Of a DNA stretch of 64,000 nucleotides, positions 45,220-56,802 are shown piece after piece. The position numbers were made by a program, and so were the translations under genes. Within the stretch, counting starts at the first letter, position 1; every line of letters starts with the position of its first letter. Under the pieces are notes generated by a model. The model did not search any database and was not told the origin of the DNA. It worked only from the letters and a program-made list of their open reading frames with translations. The stretch is from Bolinopsis microptera (lineage: Eukaryota; Ctenophora; Tentaculata; Lobata; Bolinopsidae): NCBI RefSeq assembly GCF_026151205.1, contig NC_087074.1:1364001-1428000 (forward strand), read 5' to 3'.

Positions 45220-46678
45220 CAGATCAGTGAGGATAACAACACAGCAGCTGATAAACCGAGCAGGAGTAGCTGGGGTGAAAACACTTCCTCCCCTGCAGTA
45301 ACCCATGTTCCTCTCGGCAGCTTGTACGCTTTACCTCCTCGTATCCTATATCCTGGCTACCAGGTAATTTAACCAAGCCCACTTGGATTTAGTTCATTCC
45401 TGTGACGAATATGCCGTATCTGCGGTGATTCAAAATCTAAGTCGATATTTTTCTTATTTAGTATCGCTAGCTCGGAGGGATGTGTGCTTATAGCTGGAAG
45501 TGTATTTAACCCCAAACATAACTCAACCATAGTTTCAGTGGTCGACTGAATTGCCGAGTCTGACCCCTTACCCCCTCTCAACACCCGCTCTCCAGCAACC
45601 CGACATATACCTCCAACCACCGGCCCCTCTTAGTCCCTCCACCGCTCAAGGCTCACCGGTCCAGGGACACGACATGTACTTCTCTCAACCGTCAAGTTAT
45701 TTTAACAACGGTAACTTTTAGATCACTTGTAAGAATTTGGTAGAACTTTCCGGATTACCCTCGTGATAATTTGCGTTCTAGAGTAAGTTTTTTAGTGGAG
45801 GGGTCGAATTTGTTGTTGAACCACTTCTGATTAGATTCATTTGGTTTTATACGATCGTCTTTAATTTGTATCCCCTCATGACTTGTTAAGTTAGGAATGT
45901 TTTAATTTATTTAGGCAATTTTTTGACTTTAGTCGCCTAATTTTATATCATTTTATAATATCTTCGATATTTTATCAAATTTTTAGCTATTGTTTTTTGT
46001 CGGTGGTCGACCGGTTTGTTTGTGATTTCATGTAGAATGTAGATGTAGACTGACGATTTGCTTACTCTTTTAGCATTGTTAACGACAATTTATAGTTTAG
46101 TGATCATTTTCATGTATCATGAGGGATAGTTGTTTTATCTTTCGATATAGAAACGTATATGCTGAAATCGATCATATTATGAGAAATTCCATTTCCAATT
46201 GTTTTTGACTAATGACCGAATTAAATGTAATTTTTAGCACCTTATTTTTGGTTTTTAGAGATTTGATTTATTGATCAGATTTTTTATACATTTATAGATT
46301 TTTTATTCTCGATTTTTTAATAATGATATGTTAATAATAAGTTCTATAATGGATTTGCTTATTATTATATCGAAATTCTAGCTCATTCTTAATTCGAATG
46401 ACAGTTTACGTTTGTTAAACTAATACTTTCCAATAGATTGAAGCTCTGTGATTTATTCGTTTTCATTTTTCAGTTAATACACCGTTCTCAAATTTTCCAC
46501 ATCAGTTCAATTTTTTATACCTTCAAAAATCTCTTTTTTAAACATCCCAATTTTAAAGTAAAAATGAACTTCAAAACATCGTATTTCATTACGTGGTAAT
46601 AATCTAAAATCCACCTATCAAAAACAAACAAGCAAACTGTGTTAAACTAATCTCAACATCTCTAATAGCTGTTCCAGT

Positions 46679-48036
46679 ATGTCCCAGAAGAGAGCTCCCG
46701 ACAGGCCGGGACCAGGAAGTAAGAGGAGCAGAGCAGACCCTGAGGGGCTGGGAGAGGGGGCCCTAGTCCCCGGCGGCATCATGAAGATTGAGCTTCAGAA
46801 CTTTATGTGTCACACATTTTTTGAGGTCGAGTTTTGTTCCACCGTCAACTTTGTCGTCGGAAGAAATGGAAGTAAGTTTATCTTGTAGTTCAGTTTGGTT
46901 TTGTTGTATTTTTAAGTAAGCACTGTAATTTCAATATTTGGTCATGAATTAAATTGCTCGAATTGAGATTTTCGCTCTGATTACTGATAACAAGGGACAC
47001 CATATTATGTTCAATTAGCTAATTAATTATCCCATTACCACCAGGCGGTAAATCAGCTATCTTGATGGCGCTTGTCATTGGACTTGGCGGGAAAAGCTCC
47101 GCTACAAACCGAGCTCCAAACATGACAGAGTTCATCAAGCAAGGTTCGAGTTGGGGCCAAGTTACCATCACAATCTGCAACTCTAATCATAATCACGATG
47201 CTTGGGAAGTTGAGGTGAGTGCAGTTTTTGTGTTATGTATTATCGAGGGGGGGGGGGGGGGGGGGGGAATTATCGAGGGGAAATGAAAACTGGACAGTAG
47301 ATTGTTCATGTAAACAAATTTAGTATCACGGCGCGGTGTATTGCTTTCACTTAGTAGTTAGTCCCATTTTTGTTGAATTGTAAGTTAAATTGTAAACTGT
47401 CCAGCTATATGGATCTGCTGTGCTGGTGGAGAGGAAGATAACAAAGCAGGGCAGTAAGTACAAACTGAAGAACTTTGAAGGGAAGACCATATCAACAAAG
47501 AAGAACGATTTAACTCTCCTTCTCGACCATTACAACATCCAGGTAAATGAAGTATTGAACTATTATTCAATTATTAAACTGGATTCGTACCAAAATAAGT
47601 TTTATTTGTCTGAGATCTATATTATTATGTTTTAGAGGAACAAGAACTAAAGTGAAAGACAGCTTCATTTCCAATAAAATTATTAGAGTCAATTATATGT
47701 GGTCACTAGCAACACGTAAGGTTACTTACTCCTTCATTAAACTTTATGTTGCGATCATTCCCTCGAATAAGTCAGTCACACAACCAATACTTATAATCCT
47801 TGGCCTTATGAGCATGTCATGCAGCTAGTAAACCCCCTCTTTAATCTCAACTCACCACTTAAACCGATTAACCAATTAACCAATTAACAATTAACTCCCC
47901 AACTCAGGTGAACAACCCAGTGAGTATTCTGAACCAGGAAATGAGTAAGAAGTTCCTGGCTAGTACCGACCCCGGCTCTAAATACAACTTCTTCATGAAG
48001 AGCACGCACCTCGAGCAGATGATTCTTGATTATCAG
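46679..48036 (+). CDS. SMC6: SMC6 5' exons, second allele
   Basis: Exons 46679-46871, 47045-47214, 47405-47542 and 47908-48036 have exactly the lengths of the left-arm exons, with all splice sites intact. Across 630 bp I count 16 synonymous and 2 nonsynonymous base differences (one codon, Gly to Ser in the basic N-terminal tail). Walker A (GRNG + SGKSA) and the [14 protein letters not shown] block are unchanged. The 801-bp element pair is absent from its third intron. Downstream exons are missing here too. Confidence 0.8.
47239..47280. repeat. G-run with a 12-bp flanking duplication
   Basis: ATTATCGAGGGG at 47239-47250, a run of about 21 G, then ATTATCGAGGGG again at 47269-47280, in an SMC6 intron. 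The left arm has a single ATTATTGAGGGG. Looks like a small duplication or the footprint of a G-capped element. Confidence 0.7.
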
Positions 48037-48242
48037 GTACACGCTATAGAGTCTAGAGTCTAGCTTCGTTATGTTGTTTTATTGATTTAACTTCAGTGTT
48101 TGAGGTATTTCCAACATCCTGGCCCCAGGAAATAATTCATGTTACATACCATAATAAAATGTTTACTCAATTATGATATAGAATGTTTCAATGATACGTA
48201 TAAGTCCAACAATATTTCCACACTGTTAATCTGGAATTACAC

Positions 48243-49720
48243 TTAAATCTCAAAATGCTCAAGATAGAGTATTGAGGTTTCTGAAACAGATATTAAAAAG
48301 GATAGTATTAAAAATAAGTGAACTCCTTATTTTTTCAATTAAAGGGCCGCATTAAAAGGGCGTACATGAAAGATAAAATAAGTGGAAAGTTTCTCAACTA
48401 AACGAACAGATCGTACATTGCAATTAACAGTGCAATCAATTACATAAAATACAACAATTCTAAACTTATTATACTCGGATTCTGATGAGGAGGTGGGGGT
48501 TATCTCTTTATCTTAGCTGGTATGTTATTAACAGTGTGAATGGAGAAACTTCAGTGATAACTGGTCATGCAAAGACAAAATATAACTCCCAATTATTTCA
48601 TGTCTTTGATGAACAGTATCATATATCAAACATTGTTTATTAATCTCACTTACCTATTTTTTCACATTGAGGAATCTGGGAGTAGGCGAAGGTAGATCCT
48701 GAAGAATTATCATCATCGTTATTTCGTTATATTGCAATAATAATAATAATAATTTTGAATTATGTAAATCATGTAAATTATATAAATTATGTAACTAAAC
48801 AGTGTAGATAAGCACGACGTGTTCTACTAACCGTGAACACAAGTCAGGGTTTTGTCCCCGGACACCAGTGCAAATCTATGAGATCTCTCACATGTCACCG
48901 TAAGGACTGTTCCTGTTAGTACTGGTAACCACGGTGATAGATCCAACATTCCCGGGTAATTAGAACTGACGAAGCTGTTGCATTCTGAAAAGGAAAGGTC
49001 ATTTTCATAACTTCGTAGTCAGCTCTACCAGCGGCCATTGAAGCACACTTGACAGAGGATGAGAGGATATGGGGTTTAAAAACAAATACTCCATAGTCCA
49101 TTCACTTTGTCAAGCTCAGGGCCACATAGAATGTTATGGATACTGCCAGGTATCTAGTAGTACTAAACACGATAAATACACTGAAGCAAGTAAATGGCTT
49201 CTTAAATATTTGATAATTATAAAAACATTACCTCTACTCTGAACTGCTACTTCATAGACCGCTATGTTTCCTGTACTCTTACTGAGTTTTACAGTATCTC
49301 CTTCAGTGTTACAGATCAGTGTGTAGATCTGGTCTGCCTGCTCTAGTCTATATGTTAGTTGGAGTGTTCCACAAGTCCCCTGTTTTACCTCTCCCTGGTA
49401 CACTGACACATCCACGTTGTTATCGCTGTTTACACAGTCCCTAAATTTAATTGCAGTTTGTGCACACCAATGCGCTGAATCATACCAGTTAGTGTAGAAC
49501 ATGTAGTAGATACGGACCTTGTGGATAAAGTAGGTCCTATCAAACTCTAACTTTATCCAGCCTGCACCGTTATCTGCGCTACCTCCAGCTAGTGCTACTG
49601 TTGAGAGATCCTTATCAATTGCATGTTCAGCAGCAAAACTCAACCTTTCCTCGTCACTTAGATAAGCTGATCCTTTTGTTATTGTTGTTGGAGTTATCTC
49701 TGCTATCCTCTGATCACGAA
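48243..49720 (-). CDS. F5/8C-CCP secreted protein, second allele (exons 2-5)
   Basis: Exons 49232-49720, 48832-48984, 48654-48698 and 48243-48280, all with intact GT-AG phase-1 junctions. Exon 2 is 9 bp shorter than the left allele (one Asp-Asn-Ala unit missing) and exon 5 is 9 bp longer (tail ends LEHFEI). Substitutions are mainly amino-acid changing, for example HKVR for HKVL, YDSAHW for YDPEHW, VTCERS for VECGRS. The domain cysteines are retained. The signal-peptide exon is not seen: the sequence enters a 61-bp repeat array and an N gap first. Confidence 0.75.
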
Positions 49721-50157
49721 CTGAAATACAAAGCTTTTGTTATTTTTGTTGGAGTTATCTCTGTTATTGTTGTTGGAGTTATCTCTGCTATCTTCTGATC
49801 ACGAACTGAAATACAAAGCTTTTGTTATTTTTGTTGGAGTTATCTCTGCTATCTTCTGATCACGAACTGAAATACAAAGCTTTTGTTATTGTTGTTGGAG
49901 TTATCTCTGCTATCTCTGATCACGAACTGAAATACAAAGCTTTTGTTATTTTTGTTGGAGTTATCTCTGTTATTGTTGTTGGAGTTATCTCTGCTATCTT
50001 CTGATCACGAACTGAAATACAAAGCTTTTGTTATTTTTGTTGGAGTTATCTCTGCTATCTTCTGATCACGAACTGAAATACAAAGCTTTTGTTATTGTTG
50101 TTGGAGTTATCTCTGCTATCTTCTGATCACGAACTGAAATACAAAGCTTTTGTTATT
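49721..50157 (-). repeat. 61-bp array carrying an exon start and 3' splice site
   Basis: About seven units, each containing (on the minus strand) CTTTGTATTTCAG then TTCGTGATCAGAAGATAG and AACTCCAAC, that is the acceptor and first bases of F5/8C exon 2. Some units have an internal partial repeat of about 25 bp. The array runs straight into the N gap, so its true length is unknown. Confidence 0.9.
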
Positions 50158-50257
50158 NNNNNNNNNNNNNNNNNNNNNNNNNNNNNNNNNNNNNNNNNNN
50201 NNNNNNNNNNNNNNNNNNNNNNNNNNNNNNNNNNNNNNNNNNNNNNNNNNNNNNNNN
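50158..50257. other. 100-N assembly gap
   Basis: Exactly 100 N, the usual placeholder for a gap of unknown size, following a repeat array. Confidence 0.99.
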
Positions 50258-50607
50258 GTGAATAGTTGATTGGTTACCAGACCATATGACCGCAAATGTT
50301 ATGAAATTGAATGGTATGATTGGATTTATGTCCCACTTTGGATATACCAGTTACACTACATGATTGATAGTTAGTTTCTACAGAAGTTTGAACAGGATTA
50401 AATGATACATATCTTAGAGGATAAATATCTAGGAGAGTGTAGAGCGCGCTAATCTATGGGTAATAGTTTGCAGTACCTAGAACAAAAATATATAAACTGT
50501 ATTGACTATACTCTCTAACTCTTTCGTTTTCTGACTTATGGTTATGTGCTAAAGTCACATTTTTGAAAATTCTTTTAGATAAAGGCAGAATTTGTAGTGC
50601 ATCTCAC

Positions 50608-52914
50608 CTCATCACCATCGTAATCCTTTTCATTAAACTCGATCTTCTTTTCACCAGCCTCCAAATCTTCCACCTTCTCCTCCTCTTTCTTCTCTTCCTC
50701 TTTCTCCTCTTCCTTTTCTTCTTCTTTCTCTTCTTTATCTTCTTCGTCCTCGAACGTGTTCTTCATTTCTGTAATTTTGGAGACTTTCTCCGTCAGGTCA
50801 CTTTCTTCAAGATCCTTTACTGAGTCCTTTAACAAGTTCACACAGAACTTTATCCAGCAACGCTCAACATCTGCCCTCGCCTTTACTATCTGAAAATTTT
50901 TAATTGACGAACGTTTTTTAATGATTTTATTCACATCAACTACAGTAAGAGTGAAATAAAAGCTTGAACTCTCTACAAAAAACACGTTTGTTTCGAATGA
51001 GATTATCATTTTTCAGATCAAAAGTAAACACCAAATACATTTAAAAAGGAACCTTCTCGTTATCGTAAGACTCATCACTGTAGATAGCATTCTCAGCGCT
51101 TTCCTGCACGTTACTCATGACGCTGGACGCGCACGCAAGCGTGTGGCGTGCTGATTGGTAGTTGTTCATTGTAACGTAGTACTGGGACAGTGTGGCGCAG
51201 TTCAAACTCCAGTCAAGGGGATCAAAGTCCTGCGGGGAATTACAGAGTTAGTTTCAGCGCTTACCTTCCAAACTAGACAGACAGGAATTAAAGAAATAAG
51301 ATAGCTCCTGTATTATAAAGGTAAGATCAACTATTTCCTGTCTAATCCTACTGTAGTTTTTGCCAAATAATCGGGGGAAAAATAATCCTTGCAAACAATT
51401 AACACACTCCCTACATCAGCCTCAAGTTGTCTCTGCAGTGTAATGTGACAATGTGCAGCAGCCTGCTTGTTATCGCCCTTCACTCCGTACACTTGAGCCA
51501 GGTAGAACAGAGTGTTTGTGTACAGTTTCTCAAACATTACGTTTCTCTCATCCGAGCTGAACTTCTGAAACGATTGCGGAGTTAAGGGTGCTTTAAATGA
51601 GGATATCGTCTGTACAGTTGTACTGTACGCTTACTGTACACTTACTGTGCACTTACTGTACACTTACTGTACACTTACTGTACACTTACTGTACACTTAC
51701 TGTACACTTACTGTACACTTACTGTACACTTACTGTGCACTTACTGTACACTTACTGTACACTTACTGTGCACTTACTGTACACTTACTGTACACTTACT
51801 GTACACTTACTGTACACTTACTGTAACACTTACTGTACACTTACTGTACACTTACTGTAACACTTACTGTACACTTACTGTACACTTACTGTACACTTAC
51901 TGTACACTTACTGTACACTTACTGTACACTACTGTACACTTACTGTGCACTTACTGTAATCTGGATTAAAATCAATGTACGTGGTTTTAATTTCCACTAA
52001 ACACAAGCAATGTAAACTTTAGAGAATCTATAAAACTGCCGGTGATGTTCACGGTATAACAGATTTATAAAGTAAAATTGGAAAACTTCATTAAAAAAAG
52101 CAGTAACTAATAACCTCATCCATGAATATTTCGTCGTAAGATTTAGGAGGGGGTTCCTTGCTGTGGAGGAATCCCGCGTGAAGCTCTTTAGCCCTCTCAA
52201 GCAGCTTATACGCTTTGTCATGATCACCACGGCCGCTCCATACCGTGGCTGAAAGTACGAAACGTTAACAATAGATACTCTTAAATTCCTGCAGTGTAAG
52301 GTATTTAAATGTCATAATAAACTGTGTGAGGTTTAAGTAGTCTTACCCTTGACATTGTGCACATGGAGGAGTAAGCTTATGTTATATTTGTTGACCGGTT
52401 CCAGAGCCAGAACGTCCACACAAGACTGGAAACTCTTGACAGCTTCCTTTGGTTCCTCGACCTCCACACCGACTTGTCCTGTAAATAATAGTGTTTACAG
52501 CTGTGACGTATCAATATCAGAGTGTAGGTATTATATAACAGTAACATTATATATTCGTAGGGTTCATATTGTCATATTGATTGTGCACCCTTGTCTTGGA
52601 AACGTTATGAAGTTTCTAAAGAATAAACAAGATGAAATAAAAAGGCACACACCGATGTAGAACATTATTGTAGCTTGAGCACATCTTATTCTAGAAATCT
52701 CCTGATCGGTTGAGGGATTGAAAGACTGAGCTCTCTGCAGTGCTGACTGAAGCATGCTCCTCCCTGCATATTTAGATTTGAAGGGTTCTGTAGGAGGATC
52801 CTCTTTGGACAGCTCCTCAATAACCCTCCTTGATTCAGCCACGTGGGAGCAGATTGACAGGAACCATTCGTTAATGTTCTGAGGAGCTTTAGCAAGCTCA
52901 TCCAGGGACGGCAT
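50608..52914 (-). CDS. KIFBP: KIF-binding protein, 5' exons 1-6
   Basis: Exons 52653-52914, 52347-52478, 52115-52248, 51415-51564, 51053-51229 and 50608-50889 are in frame throughout (379 codons). Recognisable KIFBP blocks are FKSKYAGRSML, AYKLLERAKEL, VMFEKLYTNTLFYLAQVYG, HCHITLQRQLEAD, WSLNCATLSQYYV and RCWIKFCVNLL. Exon 6 adds a lysine/glutamate-rich stretch (repeated EEEKEE) that replaces a charged linker of human KIFBP. The exon 5 donor is weak (GTTCCT). The 3' exons are at 25269-28262; adding them gives about 574 residues, against 621 in human, with one block missing. An 11-bp satellite lies in the third intron. Confidence 0.9.
51618..51958 (+). repeat. 11-bp satellite ACTTACTGTAC, about 30 copies
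   Basis: Tandem ACTTACTGTAC units with a few GC and +1 A variants, in a KIFBP intron. All frames lack stops by chance of the unit. Confidence 0.95.
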
Positions 52915-54220
52915 TTAGTCAGCAGTAGTACTTTCTATAGCTATAAAAGGGAGTTTTATTACTCTGATGCAATAATTATTCGAGATAACAGGAATTGTGA
53001 TAACTATGTGATAAATATGTTTTGAAAATATAGCAAAGTTCAAAAGAAATTAGATTAGACAAAGGTTAGCTAATTTTCACAAGACAGTAACTGAATGCAC
53101 GAGAATTGTCAATACTATAACCAATAGTAATTTAAAGAATGCTTTACTCAATGTAAGGAAACCTTATTTTTTCAATAATTTTTCTGCCTTCAGAGCTTTA
53201 AGTCACAACTTAATTCTCTATCACATTATATTTATAGAAACTGAAATTCCAAGAAATAAAGTACGACGCAAACCCGGAAGTACGAGAATTCTCCACAGAA
53301 AAAGCAAAATAAACGACCTGTAAGCTCAAAGAGAAAAGACGGTGCAATGACAGCAAAGCATGTAATACACTGTTAGAACTACCCAACAGATCACCTCTAT
53401 ATATATTTATATACAGTAAGTATCATTGCATTATGTCCATGTTAGGCCTGATTTACCTCGCTAATTAAAGCTATGTGACCATTATGTATTTCCTACACAC
53501 GATCCAAACATTCTAACATTACTCTGAAGCACCAGTAGTAGTAGTAGTAAAGCACCAGTTACGAAAGCAACAGACGTAAGTGGTATGAGGTTAGCTGATG
53601 ATGCTATCAGTTTGTGGTACAGCAGAATGGGAGTAACAGTAATTACAGTATATTCTTAGTAATTAGTACAGTAATTACAGTACATTCTTAGTGCATGCAC
53701 CGTGTGGGAATATTATTGTGTAACTTTAAAAGCTTTTAAATTATTACAATAAGTTACTTTGTACTGTGTAGTACTTACAACATTGGGGAGTTTCAATTAT
53801 GCAATTAACGGTTCATCTGAGCCAGTTTGTAGTCAACATCATTGTTTAAGCTTATGTTTTGTCGATTAAAAACTTAATTGTTAACAATTATACATGAATG
53901 AGAGGCTATGGTTTGGTTGATTTGATTGAATATTAATAACAGGTAATTTATTGTTCCAGTAACTTATGCTTGTTCAGATACCTTTCTGTAAATGTACATT
54001 AATAACTGCATTAAAGCAATAAGCTAGATCTTTGATAAAAACCAACGCATTACAGAAGACAGAATACCGCGCCGGAAATGAAAAATTATTATCAACGCAA
54101 CATGATCCTAAAACATAAGTACAAAATCGCAAGCACACATAAATAGTTATAACTAGTATAAATACTATTATTTAAATACTAAAATAGACCAGTAATTTCT
54201 GCTCTGAGATGTCATTATTT
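52915..54220. other. intergenic between ALKBH7 and KIFBP
   Basis: No coding frame. Short AGT microsatellite near 53536-53550, and a partly duplicated AATTAGTACAGTAATTACAGTA stretch near 53640-53690. Confidence 0.5.
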
Positions 54221-54895
54221 TCACGGATCAGTAACACTGTGATCTGACTCCAAGGATCGTTTCATAACAGTTATTCTTCTCGTCCTATTGACTTTCTGCC
54301 CACAAATTTCAGCAACATTAGGCAAAATTTCATGAGTGTATTTGTACCTTATATCATCAGACATGATGTACACAGAAAAGCGAGGAATTAATACATCTGC
54401 ATAATTACCTTCATCAAGCTGTAGTCTCATTACTGCATCTGATAAAAGGGACAAACCACTAACAAGGGCACCACAGAACTTGATACTGTCAATGTGTGGT
54501 TTAATGTAACCTTCTTCAGAAAGATCAAGTACATGTGTAGCGGAAATAGAACTGTCTTTACGCCCAAAAACATGCTCCTCAAATTTGTTCATGATGGTGG
54601 TGTTGGGTGTGTTCCACTCCAATTTTTCCATTTCCCGGTATAATACTATTGCTCCATCCCAGTGGCCAGAGTTGTATTTCCTTCTGAGGAACCTATGATT
54701 CACCTCACCAAGTATTTGTTCTTCCTCTTCTTCTGTGAGGAAATTTTCTTTCAGATTAAACCCTTGTTTAAGCTGAGATTCAACAAGCTCAGATGAGGCT
54801 TCATAAAGAAGATTACGGGATTGAATATATGATTTCAGGCAGTGATTACAAGAGTTTTTGTTGAGCTTAGAAAGCAATCTTCCAGCTAGATACAT
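54221..54895 (-). CDS. ALKBH7: ALKBH7, mitochondrial AlkB-family dioxygenase
   Basis: Intronless frame of 224 aa from ATG 54893-54895. The N terminus (MYLAGRLLSKLNKNSCNH) is basic and hydroxylated without acidic residues, as in a mitochondrial presequence. The AlkB-type Fe(II)/2-oxoglutarate fold shows GHWDGAI, then HVLDL, GYIKPHIDSIKFCG (iron ligands His134 and Asp136), GLSLLSDAVMRL, RYKYTHEILP (second His188) and RTRRITVMKRS (2-oxoglutarate-binding Arg). These match human ALKBH7, which acts in mitochondria in programmed necrosis and mitochondrial RNA demethylation. Lies upstream of KIFBP on the same strand. CAG just before the ATG could mark an upstream non-coding exon. Confidence 0.9.
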   Translation of the reverse strand: MYLAGRLLSKLNKNSCNHCLKSYIQSRNLLYEASSELVESQLKQGFNLKENFLTEEEEEQILGEVNHRFLRRKYNSGHWDGAIVLYREMEKLEWNTPNTTIMNKFEEHVFGRKDSSISATHVLDLSEEGYIKPHIDSIKFCGALVSGLSLLSDAVMRLQLDEGNYADVLIPRFSVYIMSDDIRYKYTHEILPNVAEICGQKVNRTRRITVMKRSLESDHSVTDP

Positions 54896-55772
54896 GGACC
54901 TGAACACGGTTAAATTAATGACAGGGAATAGAATTAACCAGGTTTGTATATAATATTAACAAATATTCAAATAATCACAATAGAGAATTGATTTTTCAAA
55001 TTGATTTATTATTGATATAAATAATGCTTCGACATTAAAATATACCCAACAAAGATGTACATTAAAGTCATTCAAGCAAGACTTAGTGTGGAAATATCAG
55101 GATTATGCACTTCTTAAATATTAATTTATTAGTTCAGAATTTATGGACAAATATTGGTATAAAATAACCAAAATTATGCACTTTCATATCAGTTCAGACA
55201 TTATAGACAAATATTAGGAATATTGTCAAAAGCTAGGTGGAAATAAAATGTCTTTAGGGCATTTGGTTTTATAAAGGGGCAGTTGTGATGTTGAATTGTA
55301 TAATATTGATTGATTGTATTTTTGACTGATGTTACATATCAATATGATTATATGTACATTTTGGCTTCAGTTATGTTGCCCCACTAAAAGAACAGGATTC
55401 TTATAGGAAGCATCTTGGAACATGAGCACCATTTTATTTCTAAACTATTGAATATTCATCCCTGCTGGGAAGTTTAATAATTTCATTCAATTCGAATAAA
55501 GTATATGTTTCAATTCGACAAATTAGAACATATACTGTAGGAATTCTTAGGTTGATCTCTTAAAAGATGTTAGATTGGTCCCCTTGAAGGTGGTTTGATT
55601 ACAAGGTTTCCATGATTCCAAGATAAAACTTATAGTCAGCAGTGTTTAATCTAAAGATCCCAGAAAAGTGCTTGAATAAGATAAGGACTGGTAATGTATG
55701 CTTGAAACATATCTAATGACAGAAAATGATACTAATATGTAAAAATCAAACACCAATATTGACCAAAATAAG
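54896..55772. other. intergenic / LINE 3' flank
   Basis: AT-rich, no coding frame. Part is probably the 3' untranslated region of the minus-strand LINE that ends at 55773. Confidence 0.4.
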
Positions 55773-56336
55773 TTATCGATAAAGTTTTTCAAGTTCATGA
55801 AGGGGCAGTTTAAACAGAAAAGTTTTTAGAAGAGCTTTAAATGATTCCAGTGATTGAGCAGATGAAATGGTATCAGGCAGACGATTGTAGATCTTTGCAG
55901 CCACCACAGAGAAGCTACGCTCACCAAACTTAGAGTTAGTAAAACAAAATTTTTTTTTTTAGTAAAACAAAATTTTTATTTACCACAAAACAATCAATAC
56001 ATATTTAATATTATTATACATTTACAAATAAATCTAAATTTAAATTCAGCTATATACACAATACACAGCCCGCCGCGCAGACAGCCACACATTGCTGAGA
56101 GATTCTCAGGTGCAGATGTAAGCGCCGCGCGCGCGAGGTTTGTTATCTTACAATTACATGTCACGATATATTATTAATTATCAGAGAATTTTAGAAGCAA
56201 AATAAGTTAAAAGATGGTACAATTAGTTTGAATGTTTGACCATGATGTAAGTACCTAAACATGTCCTGCAGATAATGTGGTGCCAATCCTAGCAATGCCT
56301 TGTGAGACAGCAGTAAGATTTTGAAAAGTTTAAATT
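55773..56336 (-). mobile_element. 3' end of a non-LTR retrotransposon ORF, interrupted
   Basis: Reverse-strand codons at about 56207-56336 give FKILLLSHKALLGLAPHYLQ and KLIVPSFN. Those at 55773-55936 give SKFGERSFSVVAAKIYNRLP, then SFKALLKTFLFKL and a stop. Joined without the intervening DNA these form the conserved C-terminal block of CR1/L2-type LINE reverse transcriptases. Truncated at the 5' side. Confidence 0.75.
55937..56208 (-). mobile_element. SINE-like insertion inside the LINE
   Basis: About 270 bp breaking the LINE codons between PSFN and SKFG, flanked by a short TAACT repeat. On the minus strand it ends with duplicated AAATTTTGTTTTACT tails. A second copy of the same 3' end (ATGTATTGATT, then AAATAAAAATT and TTTTACT repeats) is at about 61352-61430, so it is dispersed. 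Confidence 0.6.
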
Positions 56337-56802
56337 ATATGTATCATGATTTGATGCTTGAAAAGAACAATACAACAAATGAGAGCAGAAATCAAGAACG
56401 ACAAAGAGAAAAGATTTTGTGAGCAGCTTAGGTTGTAGAGAAATCTGATTCCTTGACCAAAAGATGTCTTAAAGCAACTCAACAAAGGGGAGCATCATTG
56501 TTGGCGACAGCCTTGTCACTAAAACAAATTTGGTTTATTCTTAACAAACAAGAATTTCGAGATACTGTTCAATGGAATAATAAGTTTTATTGCTTATATC
56601 TAAGGTAAAATTGGTGCATTCCAGACATATCAAAATTTTGTGGCTGTGGAGAAAAGAATGATTACTAACCATATATTCTATCCTGTAAAAAGGAAAGCTA
56701 CAATGAGGCTTAACTCTTTGAGAGAAGCAATGTGTTCAGATAAAACCTCCTGCTCCCTGTCAATACAAATGATTTCCGTGCTAGAACCAATGCAATACAG
56801 CA

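Larger units (their letters stand above)
39930..45721 (+). pseudogene. mirror copy of the 574-aa protein gene, partly degraded
   Basis: ATG at 39930, stop at 45719-45721. Exons 1-5 (to about 44170) are frame-broken by small indels. Exons 6-9 are clean, and exon 6 (from 44342) keeps its frame with a two-residue deletion and substitutions such as Ser to Ala. Exon 7 has the consensus donor GTGAGT where the left arm has GTCAGT. The exon 8 acceptor is duplicated (45169-45219), and the 45-bp donor repeat is single. Confidence 0.75.
29224..49730 (-). repeat. right arm of the giant inverted duplication
   Basis: Mirror of the left arm. From 29224 to about 44200 it has many 1-3 base indels that break every gene; from about 44200 to 49730 it is clean, with substitutions, in-frame indels and exact empty sites. 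A 23-bp spacer (29201-29223) separates the arms. Confidence 0.97.

Noticed and set aside
49592-50004. Plus-strand frames with repeated SLLSSDHELKYKAF
   Set aside because: They are the antisense of the 61-bp array derived from F5/8C exon 2 and its acceptor.
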